Assembly: GCA_947169505.1 (NCBI GenBank)
Contig: CAMVPZ010000050.1
Location: forward strand, 1 to 6,065
Length of the DNA: 6,065 nt
From: an uncultured Pseudomonadota bacterium
GTDB taxonomy: Bacteria; Pseudomonadota; Alphaproteobacteria; Rs-D84
Direction: 5' to 3'
The translations under genes and the position numbers were made by a program. Of the stretch, positions 1 to 4,884 are shown piece by piece (the first letter of the stretch is position 1; every line of letters starts with the position of its first letter). The notes under the pieces are model-generated. The model searched no databases. It was not told where the DNA came from and saw only the letters and a program-made list of their open reading frames with translations.

Positions 1-4
1 CGCC

Positions 5-568
5 ATGACAAATGATTTCGAAAACAATATGCAAAATTTTGAATTGCAACAAAAACAAATGATGATGATGAATGCAATCGTCAATAAAAGCCAAAAAAAA
101 TTACCCCCAGAAGCAATTAAACAATTAAAGAAAGATTATGTGCACATGTATTTTGGTTTTGTGTCTGTAAATTGGGGTATGGGAAAAACTTTGGGTGTAT
201 CTTGGCAAAAAGCTTTGGAACAAATGGATGGATTTGTTGCGTCCAAGACAAAAATTGCCGGTCATCCACTTAACGAAGAATTGGTAAAAATGCACGGTGA
301 ATTTCGTCGTGAAATGGCTAAAACAATCATGACAAATCCATACGTAAATGAAAAACTAGATGAAAGATTAAAAAAACAATTTTTGGATTACGGTACAAAA
401 AGCATCAGTGAATCAAAAAAAACTTTGGATTCAATGTATGCGCAATATATGCCTGAAAAAACATTAAATAAAAATTCAAATACAAAATCTTTTGAAATTG
501 CAAAATTGCACACACAAAAAATGATACAGCAAATGTTATTGCAACAATCATATCAACGTGCTGCATAA
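5..568 (+). CDS. Hypothetical helical protein, Met/Gln-rich N-terminus
   Basis: I do not recognise this 187-residue product. It is hydrophilic and probably mostly helical, with no signal peptide, no membrane segment and no cysteine. The N-terminus (about residues 8-22) is rich in Gln and Met, including four consecutive Met codons. A more ordered part follows (about 38-150), with aromatic and Gly residues near 48-64 (YFGFVSVNWGMGK) and then charged helices. The C-terminal tail after about 150 is Asn/Lys/Gln-rich and probably flexible. Only four bases precede the first ATG, so no ribosome binding site can be judged and the true start may lie outside the window. The gene ends at a TAA that abuts a bidirectional terminator. 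Codon use and A+T richness resemble the neighbours, so it looks like a resident gene. It is real by length and composition, but the function is unknown. Confidence 0.75.
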   Translation: MTNDFENNMQNFELQQKQMMMMNAIVNKSQKKLPPEAIKQLKKDYVHMYFGFVSVNWGMGKTLGVSWQKALEQMDGFVASKTKIAGHPLNEELVKMHGEFRREMAKTIMTNPYVNEKLDERLKKQFLDYGTKSISESKKTLDSMYAQYMPEKTLNKNSNTKSFEIAKLHTQKMIQQMLLQQSYQRAA

Positions 569-592
569 AAAAACGCCAAACGGCGTTTTTTT
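567..592. terminator. Bidirectional intrinsic terminator between convergent genes
   Basis: A short GC stem, CGCC at 574-577 and GGCG at 582-585 with an AAAC loop, is flanked by seven A (567-573) and seven T (586-592). The A and T runs extend the pairing and give a U-tract on either strand. It overlaps the TAA of the upstream plus-strand gene (566-568) and reaches the stop of the glycyl-tRNA synthetase gene on the minus strand (591-593). One 26-bp element therefore ends both transcription units. Confidence 0.9.
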
Positions 593-1952
593 ATTGATTT
601 ACTATTTCCAAAACACGTTTTGCAACATCTGTTGATTTAATACGTTCTTGTTCCATTGAATCACGATGACGTAATGTGACCGTACCGTCTTCCAAAGTTT
701 GATGGTCAACCGTTATGCACACAGGTGTTCCAATTTCATCGTGTCTGCGATAATTTTTACCGATATTACCAGAATTTTCTAATTCTATTTTACCGATGCC
801 CATTTTGCGTAAATCATCAACGATTTTATTTGATAAATCTACGATTTCTGGAACATTGCGAACCAAAGGAATTACCGCTGCTTTGACCGGTGATAACCAA
901 GGTTTTAATTTTAATACTGTACGTGATTTTCCATCACCCAAATCTTCTTCGGTATATGCTTCCAACATAACCGCCAACATAGCACGATTAACACCCATAG
1001 CGGTTTCAATTACATATGGAACGAAATTTTCCCCCGTTTGTGCATCGCTGTATGATAATTTGGTTGTAGAATCTTTATTTTCTAAAACATGTGCAGATAA
1101 TTTGAATTCATTTTGACCCTTGGTATGAGAGCCCAAATCAAAATCTTGACGATTGTGAATGCCTTCAACTTCATCAAAACCATCTGGGAAAGCATATTCA
1201 ATATCAACCGCCGCTTTCGCATAGTGTGCCAATTTTTCATGTGGCAAGAAACGGAATTTTTCAGCGGGTATTCCCAAAATGTTTACCCACCATGCTAATC
1301 TTGTTTGTTTCCAATATTCGAAATATTTTTCGTCTTCACTTGGGTTAACAAAATATTGCATTTCAGCCTGTTCAAATTCACGCATACGGAAAACAAAACC
1401 ACGTGGTGAAATTTCATTACGAAAAGCCTTACCAATCTGGGCAATTCCAAATGGTAATTTATGTGGTTTTGAATCCAAAACATTTTTGAAATTTACATAA
1501 GTTGTGGTCGCTGTTTCCGGACGTAAATATGCATTAATTGCGCCATCAGCCGTCGCACCAATAGACAAGCCCATCATCAATTGATACGCACGTGGTTCTG
1601 TTATTTCAGTGCTGCCACAATTGTCGCATTTTGATGGATCTTTCATTTTATCTTGGCGCATACGAGCACCGCATTTTTTACATTCAACCAATGGATCGGA
1701 AAAACTACCTTCATGGCCAGAATATTTCCACATTAAACGATTTGTTATTAATGCCGCATCTAAACCTTCGATATCATTACGTGAATAAATCATAAAATTC
1801 CACCACGCATTACGAATATTGCGCATCAATTCAACACCGTATGGACCGTAATCGTATGCACCGCCCAAGCCACCGTATATTTCAGATCCGGTAAAAATAA
1901 AACCACGTCTTTTGCAAAGTGCAACTATGTCATTAACTGATTTTGCTGGCAT
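591..1952 (-). CDS. glyS: Glycine--tRNA ligase, single-chain (alpha2) class II type
   Basis: This cytosolic enzyme charges tRNA-Gly with glycine using ATP. The 453-residue product is the homodimeric eukaryote/archaea/Mycoplasma-like form, not the GlyQ/GlyS alpha2-beta2 enzyme. The N-terminal class II core has the family hallmark GGLGGAYDYGPYG (27-39). A zinc knuckle is formed by C91/C94 and C109/C112. Motif 2 lies at about 177-195 (FRNEISPRG, then FRMREFEQAE), and motif 3 at about 316-326 (ETAMGVNRAML). The C-terminal anticodon-binding domain runs from about 355 to 450, including GTPVCITVDHQTLEDGTVTLRHRD. Length is normal for the bacterial form. The ATG at 1952 is preceded by AAGGA (1962-1966 on the plus strand) at good spacing. 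It is the last gene of a likely operon, 24 bp after the ferredoxin gene, and ends at the shared terminator. Confidence 0.96.
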   Translation of the reverse strand: MPAKSVNDIVALCKRRGFIFTGSEIYGGLGGAYDYGPYGVELMRNIRNAWWNFMIYSRNDIEGLDAALITNRLMWKYSGHEGSFSDPLVECKKCGARMRQDKMKDPSKCDNCGSTEITEPRAYQLMMGLSIGATADGAINAYLRPETATTTYVNFKNVLDSKPHKLPFGIAQIGKAFRNEISPRGFVFRMREFEQAEMQYFVNPSEDEKYFEYWKQTRLAWWVNILGIPAEKFRFLPHEKLAHYAKAAVDIEYAFPDGFDEVEGIHNRQDFDLGSHTKGQNEFKLSAHVLENKDSTTKLSYSDAQTGENFVPYVIETAMGVNRAMLAVMLEAYTEEDLGDGKSRTVLKLKPWLSPVKAAVIPLVRNVPEIVDLSNKIVDDLRKMGIGKIELENSGNIGKNYRRHDEIGTPVCITVDHQTLEDGTVTLRHRDSMEQERIKSTDVAKRVLEIVNQ

Positions 1953-1976
1953 TTTTTATAATCCTTTTTAATTTTT

Positions 1977-2156
1977 TTATAAATCTGGTTCAATTGCGTT
2001 AACGGGGCATACCGCAGCACATGTCCCGCATCCCATACATTTGTTTTTATCAATAACACATTTACCATCCCCATCGGCAGATATAGCCATTGCCGGACAA
2101 ACACCCATACATGTATGACAACCAATACATTTGTTTTTATCTATTTTATAAGCCAT
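1977..2156 (-). CDS. 2[4Fe-4S] ferredoxin, clostridial type (59 aa)
   Basis: This small gene reads from an ATG at 2156 to a TAA at 1977-1979. The product begins MAYKIDKNKC and has two classic CxxCxxCxxxCP motifs: C10, C13, C16, C20-P and C40, C43, C46, C50-P. Each should bind one [4Fe-4S] cluster, giving a low-potential electron carrier for cytosolic redox enzymes of anaerobic metabolism. The two halves are internal repeats (DKNKCxGCxTC twice, exactly 30 residues apart). C33 is an extra cysteine outside the motifs. Length matches minimal bacterial ferredoxins, which lack the C-terminal extension of the 7Fe type. A Shine-Dalgarno AAGGAA (about 2163-2168) precedes the ATG. The gene sits 26 bp after the BAX inhibitor-like gene and 24 bp before glyS. 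The redox partner cannot be inferred from this context. Confidence 0.95.
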   Translation of the reverse strand: MAYKIDKNKCIGCHTCMGVCPAMAISADGDGKCVIDKNKCMGCGTCAAVCPVNAIEPDL

Positions 2157-2182
2157 TTTTTGTTCCTTAAATTATTCTATAA

Positions 2183-2875
2183 TTAATCTCTGCTGTTTAA
2201 CAATCCCAATATGTATTCAAACATTGCTACGAATGAAATATACATATGCAATGCGCCAAGCACAGCCAATTGATCTTTCTGTTCACCATTTCCAACCGCA
2301 TAATATGCGTTTTTTAAATATTGCATATCGTATGCTGCGAACAAAGCGAATATTAAAACACCAATCAAACATACTATTTGATTAAATACTGCACCAAATG
2401 TGACAAACATAGATACAATACCAACCAAAATTAAACCGATCATACCCAAAAATAAAAATATCCCAAGGAAAGATAAGTCTTTGACGGTTTTATATCCAAA
2501 CAACGCCATACAGCCAAACATTACCGCCGCCAACACCAATGCCATTAATATTGATTCAGCGCTAGATACCAAAATCATAGGAGTTATTACAATTCCCATC
2601 ATTACAGAATACAAAAACAATAATATCTTTGCAGTTGATGGTTTCATTGAAAACGCGCGCATTTGCGCCCAAAGTGACAATCCCAAACCGCCAAAAGCGA
2701 TTATGTAATATGTCACAGATAATCCGCCATTATGAATTAATGCAGTAAATGCCCCGGTAATCAACATAACGAAAGTAGTTAACGCAGTAATTGCAACAGC
2801 GCCTGTCATTAAACCAAATATACGTCTGATGTACGATTCGATACCACCACCGATTTTTGCAATAGATTTTTTCAT
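2183..2875 (-). CDS. BAX inhibitor-1 (YccA/YetJ-like) integral membrane protein
   Basis: This is a 230-residue polytopic inner-membrane protein with about seven hydrophobic segments, near residues 21-46, 53-72, 82-103, 106-126, 135-157, 165-183 and 206-226. Family marks are FGYKTVKDLSFLGIFLFLGMIGLI (starting near 126; compare GYxTKRDLSxLGxFLFMGLIGLI), FALFAAYDMQYLK (176-188) and the final ALHMYISFVAMFEYILGLL. Characterised members act as pH-sensitive calcium leaks (B. subtilis YetJ) or modulate FtsH proteolysis (E. coli YccA); the role here is not known. D183 of the conserved AYDxQ is present, but the Asp usual in the last helix (LYLDF) is replaced by S214. The ATG at 2875 has an AGGAGA Shine-Dalgarno (2882-2887). 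It is the first gene of the likely three-gene minus-strand operon. Confidence 0.93.
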   Translation of the reverse strand: MKKSIAKIGGGIESYIRRIFGLMTGAVAITALTTFVMLITGAFTALIHNGGLSVTYYIIAFGGLGLSLWAQMRAFSMKPSTAKILLFLYSVMMGIVITPMILVSSAESILMALVLAAVMFGCMALFGYKTVKDLSFLGIFLFLGMIGLILVGIVSMFVTFGAVFNQIVCLIGVLIFALFAAYDMQYLKNAYYAVGNGEQKDQLAVLGALHMYISFVAMFEYILGLLNSRD

Positions 2876-2908
2876 GTGTTTTCTCCTATTATTTTATTGC
2901 TTACGTGG

Positions 2909-2937
2909 AATATAATATATAATAGGCAACAATTCAA
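2909..2937 (-). promoter_or_regulatory. Probable promoter of the BI-1/ferredoxin/glyS operon
   Basis: On the minus strand a -35 box TTGAAT (2932-2937) is followed after 17 bp by a -10 box TATATT (2909-2914), about 35 bp upstream of the start codon at 2875. Nearby TATTAT stretches offer alternative -10 boxes, so the exact register is uncertain. It is the only reasonable promoter in the divergent intergenic region on this strand. Confidence 0.45.
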
Positions 2938-2989
2938 GAGATATAAAAAATATAATTTTCCAAAAAATTAAAGTTTTTTAACTTAATGC

Positions 2990-3017
2990 TTGACAAATAA
3001 AAAATTGTCAATATAAT
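2990..3017 (+). promoter_or_regulatory. Consensus sigma-70 promoter overlapped by an inverted repeat
   Basis: TTGACA (2990-2995) and TATAAT (3012-3017) both match the consensus exactly and are separated by 16 bp. They lie 34 bp before the start codon of the 108-residue gene, which also has a good AGGAG (3042-3046). The -35 box is the left arm of a perfect 7-bp inverted repeat, TTGACAA (2990-2996) and TTGTCAA (3005-3011), whose right arm ends at the first base before the -10 box. That placement is typical of a repressor operator, although no regulator is identifiable in the window. Confidence 0.8.
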
Positions 3018-3051
3018 ATACTTGTAAATAAAACAACAAAAAGGAGCAAAT

Positions 3052-3378
3052 ATGACAAATATTGCATGTGTAAGTGAAAAAAACTTTAGTGATTTGTATT
3101 CAAGCAAAACAGCGAACAGAGGAAAATACATTACTGTTGACAGTTTGATCGCTCAATTAAAAAGCAATAAATCAGTATTTACACGTTTATCTGCTGAACG
3201 TGCAAAGTTGCAAAAAAATGGTATGGATTTGGGAAAAAAAGATGTTGCTAAATTAAGTAAAGCAAAAGAAAATATCGAACATTTGACAGAAGTGATAGAA
3301 GAACAAATCAAAGCATTTCATTTAACATATGAAAAAATAAATGGCGAATATATATATCGCAGCAGAGGAATCAGATAA
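3052..3378 (+). CDS. Hypothetical small charged helical protein (108 aa)
   Basis: I do not recognise this protein. It has no signal peptide and no membrane segment. Residues 1-28 are mixed and contain the only cysteine (C6). Residues 29-92 look like two or three long amphipathic helices rich in Lys and Glu (ITVDSLIAQLKSNKSVFTRL, then DVAKLSKAKENIEHLTEVIEEQI), compatible with a short coiled coil or helical hairpin. The tail is basic and Tyr/Arg-rich (EYIYRSRGIR). The start is firm: the AGGAG at 3042-3046 is well spaced from the ATG. The gene forms its own transcription unit, with a consensus promoter just upstream and a strong terminator just after the TAA, so it is probably well expressed under some condition. 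A small nucleic-acid-binding or structural protein is possible, but this is a guess. Confidence 0.8.
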   Translation: MTNIACVSEKNFSDLYSSKTANRGKYITVDSLIAQLKSNKSVFTRLSAERAKLQKNGMDLGKKDVAKLSKAKENIEHLTEVIEEQIKAFHLTYEKINGEYIYRSRGIR

Positions 3379-3384
3379 TTAAAC

Positions 3385-3412
3385 AAGCCGCCGTTTGGCG
3401 GCTTTAATTTTT
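3385..3412 (+). terminator. Rho-independent terminator after the 108-aa gene
   Basis: AAGCCGCC (3385-3392) pairs perfectly with GGCGGCTT (3397-3404) around a GTTT loop, followed by TAATTTTT. It starts six bases after the TAA at 3376-3378. It should separate this gene from lgt. Confidence 0.88.
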
Positions 3413-3414
3413 GG

Positions 3415-3444
3415 TTGAAAATAATCTGGTTTTCATAATAAAAT
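3415..3444 (+). promoter_or_regulatory. Possible lgt promoter
   Basis: TTGAAA (3415-3420) and TAAAAT (3439-3444) are 18 bp apart, between the preceding terminator and the lgt ribosome binding site. Because that terminator isolates lgt, a promoter is expected here. Both boxes are imperfect and the region is AT-rich, so the assignment is moderate. Confidence 0.4.
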
Positions 3445-3465
3445 ATCCAAAAAGGAATTTTTATT

Positions 3466-4290
3466 ATGGCCATAGTTATTAATCCTATTAATCCAATTGC
3501 TTTTTCTGTGTTCGGTCTGCCAATTCGTTGGTATGCGCTGGCTTATATCGCCGGTTTTGTAATTGGTTTTTTCATTTTTAAACATTTTACAAAAAACAAA
3601 AATTCAACTATTTGTTTTTCTAAAAAGCAATTGGATGATATTGTCACATATATCGTATTGGGGGTAATTATCGGTGGAAGATTGGGATATGTTCTGTTTT
3701 ATAATCTGCCGTTTTTTATTGAAAATCCATTGGAAATATTCATGCTTTGGCATGGCGGGATGAGTTTTCACGGTGGACTTTTGGGTGTAATAATTGCAAC
3801 ACTTTTGTTTGTTCATAACAATAAATTCAACGATAAATCTTTTGTTCGCAATTCTCTTCGTATTTTGGATATATTGGCTGTATTGGTTCCTGTTGGATTG
3901 GGGTTGGGGCGTATAGCCAATTTTATAAATATGGAAGTCATGGGACGTATTACAAATTCGCCAATCGGTGTGATTTTTAACGGCGTTCCGGAATATGCTT
4001 ATCCTCGCCACCCAAGTCCACTTTACGAAGCAACATTGGAAGGATTGGTGTTATTCATAATCATGTGGTTGTTTTATACGAAAACAAAATTAAAAAATCA
4101 TCCCGGTGCCATCGGTGGTCTGTTTTGTATGTTTTATGCGATATTCAGGGTGTTTTGTGAACAATTCCGTCAACCGGATGCTCAAATTGGATTTTTGACA
4201 TCTTGGGGGTTAACCATGGGGCAGGCGTTGTCTGGAATAATGTTTGTTGTGGGGGCAGTAGTTTTTTATTACGCCATGCGAAAGAAATGA
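3466..4290 (+). CDS. lgt: Phosphatidylglycerol--prolipoprotein diacylglyceryl transferase
   Basis: Lgt is an inner-membrane enzyme that moves the diacylglyceryl group of phosphatidylglycerol to the lipobox cysteine of prolipoproteins, the first step of lipoprotein maturation. The 274-residue protein has about seven membrane segments and all main family marks. These are an N-terminal FGLPIRWYALAYIAGF (16-31), GGRLGYVLFYN (70-80), and HGGMSFHGGLLG (96-107) whose H102 matches the essential His of E. coli Lgt. The family signature is GRIANFINMEVMG (148-160) with R149, N152 and E157. RHPSPLYEATLEG follows, and the C-terminal FRVFCEQFRQPDAQIGFL. Length is typical. The ATG at 3466 is preceded by AAAGGAA (3451-3457). 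The gene appears to be a single transcription unit; no clear intrinsic terminator follows its TGA, so transcripts could run into the repeat and tRNA region. Confidence 0.97.
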   Translation: MAIVINPINPIAFSVFGLPIRWYALAYIAGFVIGFFIFKHFTKNKNSTICFSKKQLDDIVTYIVLGVIIGGRLGYVLFYNLPFFIENPLEIFMLWHGGMSFHGGLLGVIIATLLFVHNNKFNDKSFVRNSLRILDILAVLVPVGLGLGRIANFINMEVMGRITNSPIGVIFNGVPEYAYPRHPSPLYEATLEGLVLFIIMWLFYTKTKLKNHPGAIGGLFCMFYAIFRVFCEQFRQPDAQIGFLTSWGLTMGQALSGIMFVVGAVVFYYAMRKK

Positions 4291-4291
4291 A

Positions 4292-4320
4292 TTGACATTT
4301 GGCATGTCAAAATATAAAGT
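4292..4320 (+). promoter_or_regulatory. Possible promoter for the repeat/tRNA-Ser unit, inside an inverted repeat
   Basis: TTGACA (4292-4297) is followed after 17 bp by TAAAGT (4315-4320), or after 15 bp by TATAAA (4313-4318). The -35 box is the left arm of a perfect inverted repeat, TTGACAT (4292-4298) and ATGTCAA (4304-4310), with a 5-bp spacer. The repeat lacks a following T-run, so it is a poor terminator for lgt. I see no better promoter directly before the tRNA, so a transcript from here would carry both repeat units as a leader. Confidence 0.5.
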
Positions 4321-4336
4321 ATTGTGGACGGTTTAA

Positions 4337-4457
4337 GGATTTTGGCAGCAGCGGGACAATAGCGACGGTCTTGACTGCGAAGCGAGGTCAGAGAAACTAA
4401 GGTTGCGCATGACCAAAACCGCCGGTTTGAAAGAAACGTCGCACGAAAGAGAGTTAA
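4337..4457 (+). repeat. Tandem unit 1 (121 bp): degenerate tRNA-Ser 5'-half plus spacer
   Basis: This unit starts with a copy of the tRNA-Ser 5' half; the start is altered (GGATTTTGGCAG instead of GGATGGTTGGCAG). Similarity to the tRNA ends after TTGA (4371-4374). It continues with a hairpin (TGAC 4372-4375 with GTCA 4387-4390), a second hairpin (AAACC 4416-4420 with GGTTT 4424-4428) and CGTCGC (4437-4442), which can pair with GCGACG (4362-4367) to close the unit. It differs from unit 2 by a few substitutions and single-base indels. No coding function is apparent. Confidence 0.85.
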
Positions 4458-4577
4458 GGATGGTTGGCAGCAGCGGGACAATAGCGACGGTCTTGACTGC
4501 GAAGCGAGGTCAGAGCAACAAAGTTGCGCATGACCAAAACCGTCGGTTTGAAAGAACGTCGCACGAAAGAGAGTTAA
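4458..4577 (+). repeat. Tandem unit 2 (120 bp): tRNA-Ser 5'-half copy plus spacer
   Basis: The first 39 bases match the first 37 of the adjacent tRNA gene, apart from two one-base insertions and a short substituted stretch in the D-loop (TCG in the tRNA, GAC here). The match ends exactly at the tRNA anticodon. The remaining 81 bases repeat unit 1, including the hairpins (AAACC 4537-4541 with GGTTT 4545-4549) and the closing pair GCGACG (4484-4489) with CGTCGC (4557-4562). The unit ends GAGTTAA directly before the tRNA, just as unit 1 ends directly before unit 2. The tRNA 5' half therefore acts as a partial third copy. Confidence 0.88.
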
Positions 4578-4667
4578 GGATGGTTGGCAGAGCGGTCGAA
4601 TGCGACGGTCTTGAAAACCGCTGACGGGGCAACTCGTCCGGGGGTTCGAATCCCTCACCATCCGCCA
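4578..4667 (+). tRNA. tRNA-Ser, anticodon TGA
   Basis: This is a type II tRNA with encoded CCA. The acceptor stem is GGATGGT (4578-4584) with ACCATCC (4657-4663), discriminator G4664 and CCA 4665-4667. The anticodon loop is CTTGAAA (4610-4616) with anticodon TGA (4612-4614), which reads UCA and other UCN serine codons. A long variable arm (GACG and CGTC, about 4622-4637) is the serine identity feature, and the T-arm has TTCGAAT. The anticodon stem has an A-C mismatch at its first pair (A4605, C4621). Its 5' half is the source of, or derives from, the tandem units upstream. Confidence 0.97.
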
Positions 4668-4675
4668 GTAATATT

Positions 4676-4712
4676 GAACATCCCGTGTCAATCCCCCGGG
4701 ATGTTCTTTTTT
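4676..4712 (+). terminator. Intrinsic terminator of tRNA-Ser
   Basis: A perfect 10-bp stem, GAACATCCCG (4676-4685) with CGGGATGTTC (4697-4706), has an 11-base loop and is followed by six T (4707-4712). It begins eight bases after the CCA end of the tRNA. Confidence 0.92.
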
Positions 4713-4832
4713 AGCCAGTTTCTGGTGGTTTTTTAGCCCGATATTTTCCGATGTATATCGCCACATATTCCCAACCAGCCCAAATTCCCGCAACTTATAT
4801 ACCTTGCCCAAAAATCCGATGCCAGTTTTATG
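4713..4832. other. Non-coding spacer, no recognisable gene
   Basis: This stretch between the tRNA terminator and the protease promoter holds no convincing gene, tRNA or repeat. A 27-codon minus-strand reading frame without ATG (stop at 4711-4713, open to 4794) encodes a Trp/Tyr-rich, basic-tailed string (AGWEYVAIYIGKYRAKKPPE) that looks more protein-like than random sequence. It could be the remnant of a gene tail, but upstream it is closed by a stop. Locally it is more GC-rich than the protease gene that follows. Confidence 0.4.
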
Positions 4833-4860
4833 TTGAAAAAACACCTGATTATGTTAGTAT
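4833..4860 (+). promoter_or_regulatory. Probable protease promoter with extended -10
   Basis: TTGAAA (4833-4838) and TAGTAT (4855-4860) are 16 bp apart, and TGT (4852-4854) directly before the -10 box forms an extended -10 element. The start codon lies 24 bp further, preceded by AAAAAGG (4871-4877) as ribosome binding site. Confidence 0.55.
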
Positions 4861-4884
4861 TGCAACAAATAAAAAGGCATTAAA

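Noticed and set aside
796..1795. Several plus-strand open frames opposite the synthetase gene
   Set aside because: They are antisense shadows of the conserved glyS reading frame, with no ribosome binding sites or recognisable proteins.
1925..2125. 66-codon minus-strand frame over the ferredoxin region
   Set aside because: It is the wrong frame; the adjacent frame encodes two perfect CxxCxxCxxxCP motifs with a proper start and Shine-Dalgarno.
4292..4310. TTGACAT/ATGTCAA hairpin as the lgt terminator
   Set aside because: The stem is AT-rich and no T-run follows; a promoter or operator role fits better.
4337..4614. CRISPR-like or other short regular array
   Set aside because: There are only two and a half copies of a 120-bp unit with no alternation of constant repeat and variable spacer.
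4403..4624. 73-codon plus-strand frame through unit 2 into the tRNA
   Set aside because: It ends within the tRNA gene and consists of repeat and tRNA sequence only.
4711..4794. Short Trp/Tyr-rich minus-strand frame as a gene
   Set aside because: It has no ATG, is closed by a stop upstream after 27 codons, and abuts the tRNA terminator. It is at most a gene remnant.
4269..4844. 191-codon minus-strand open frame across the repeats and tRNA
   Set aside because: It is antisense to the tRNA, its terminator and both repeat units. Its internal repetition comes only from the DNA repeats, and it has no ribosome binding site. It is a typical spurious frame over a tRNA.
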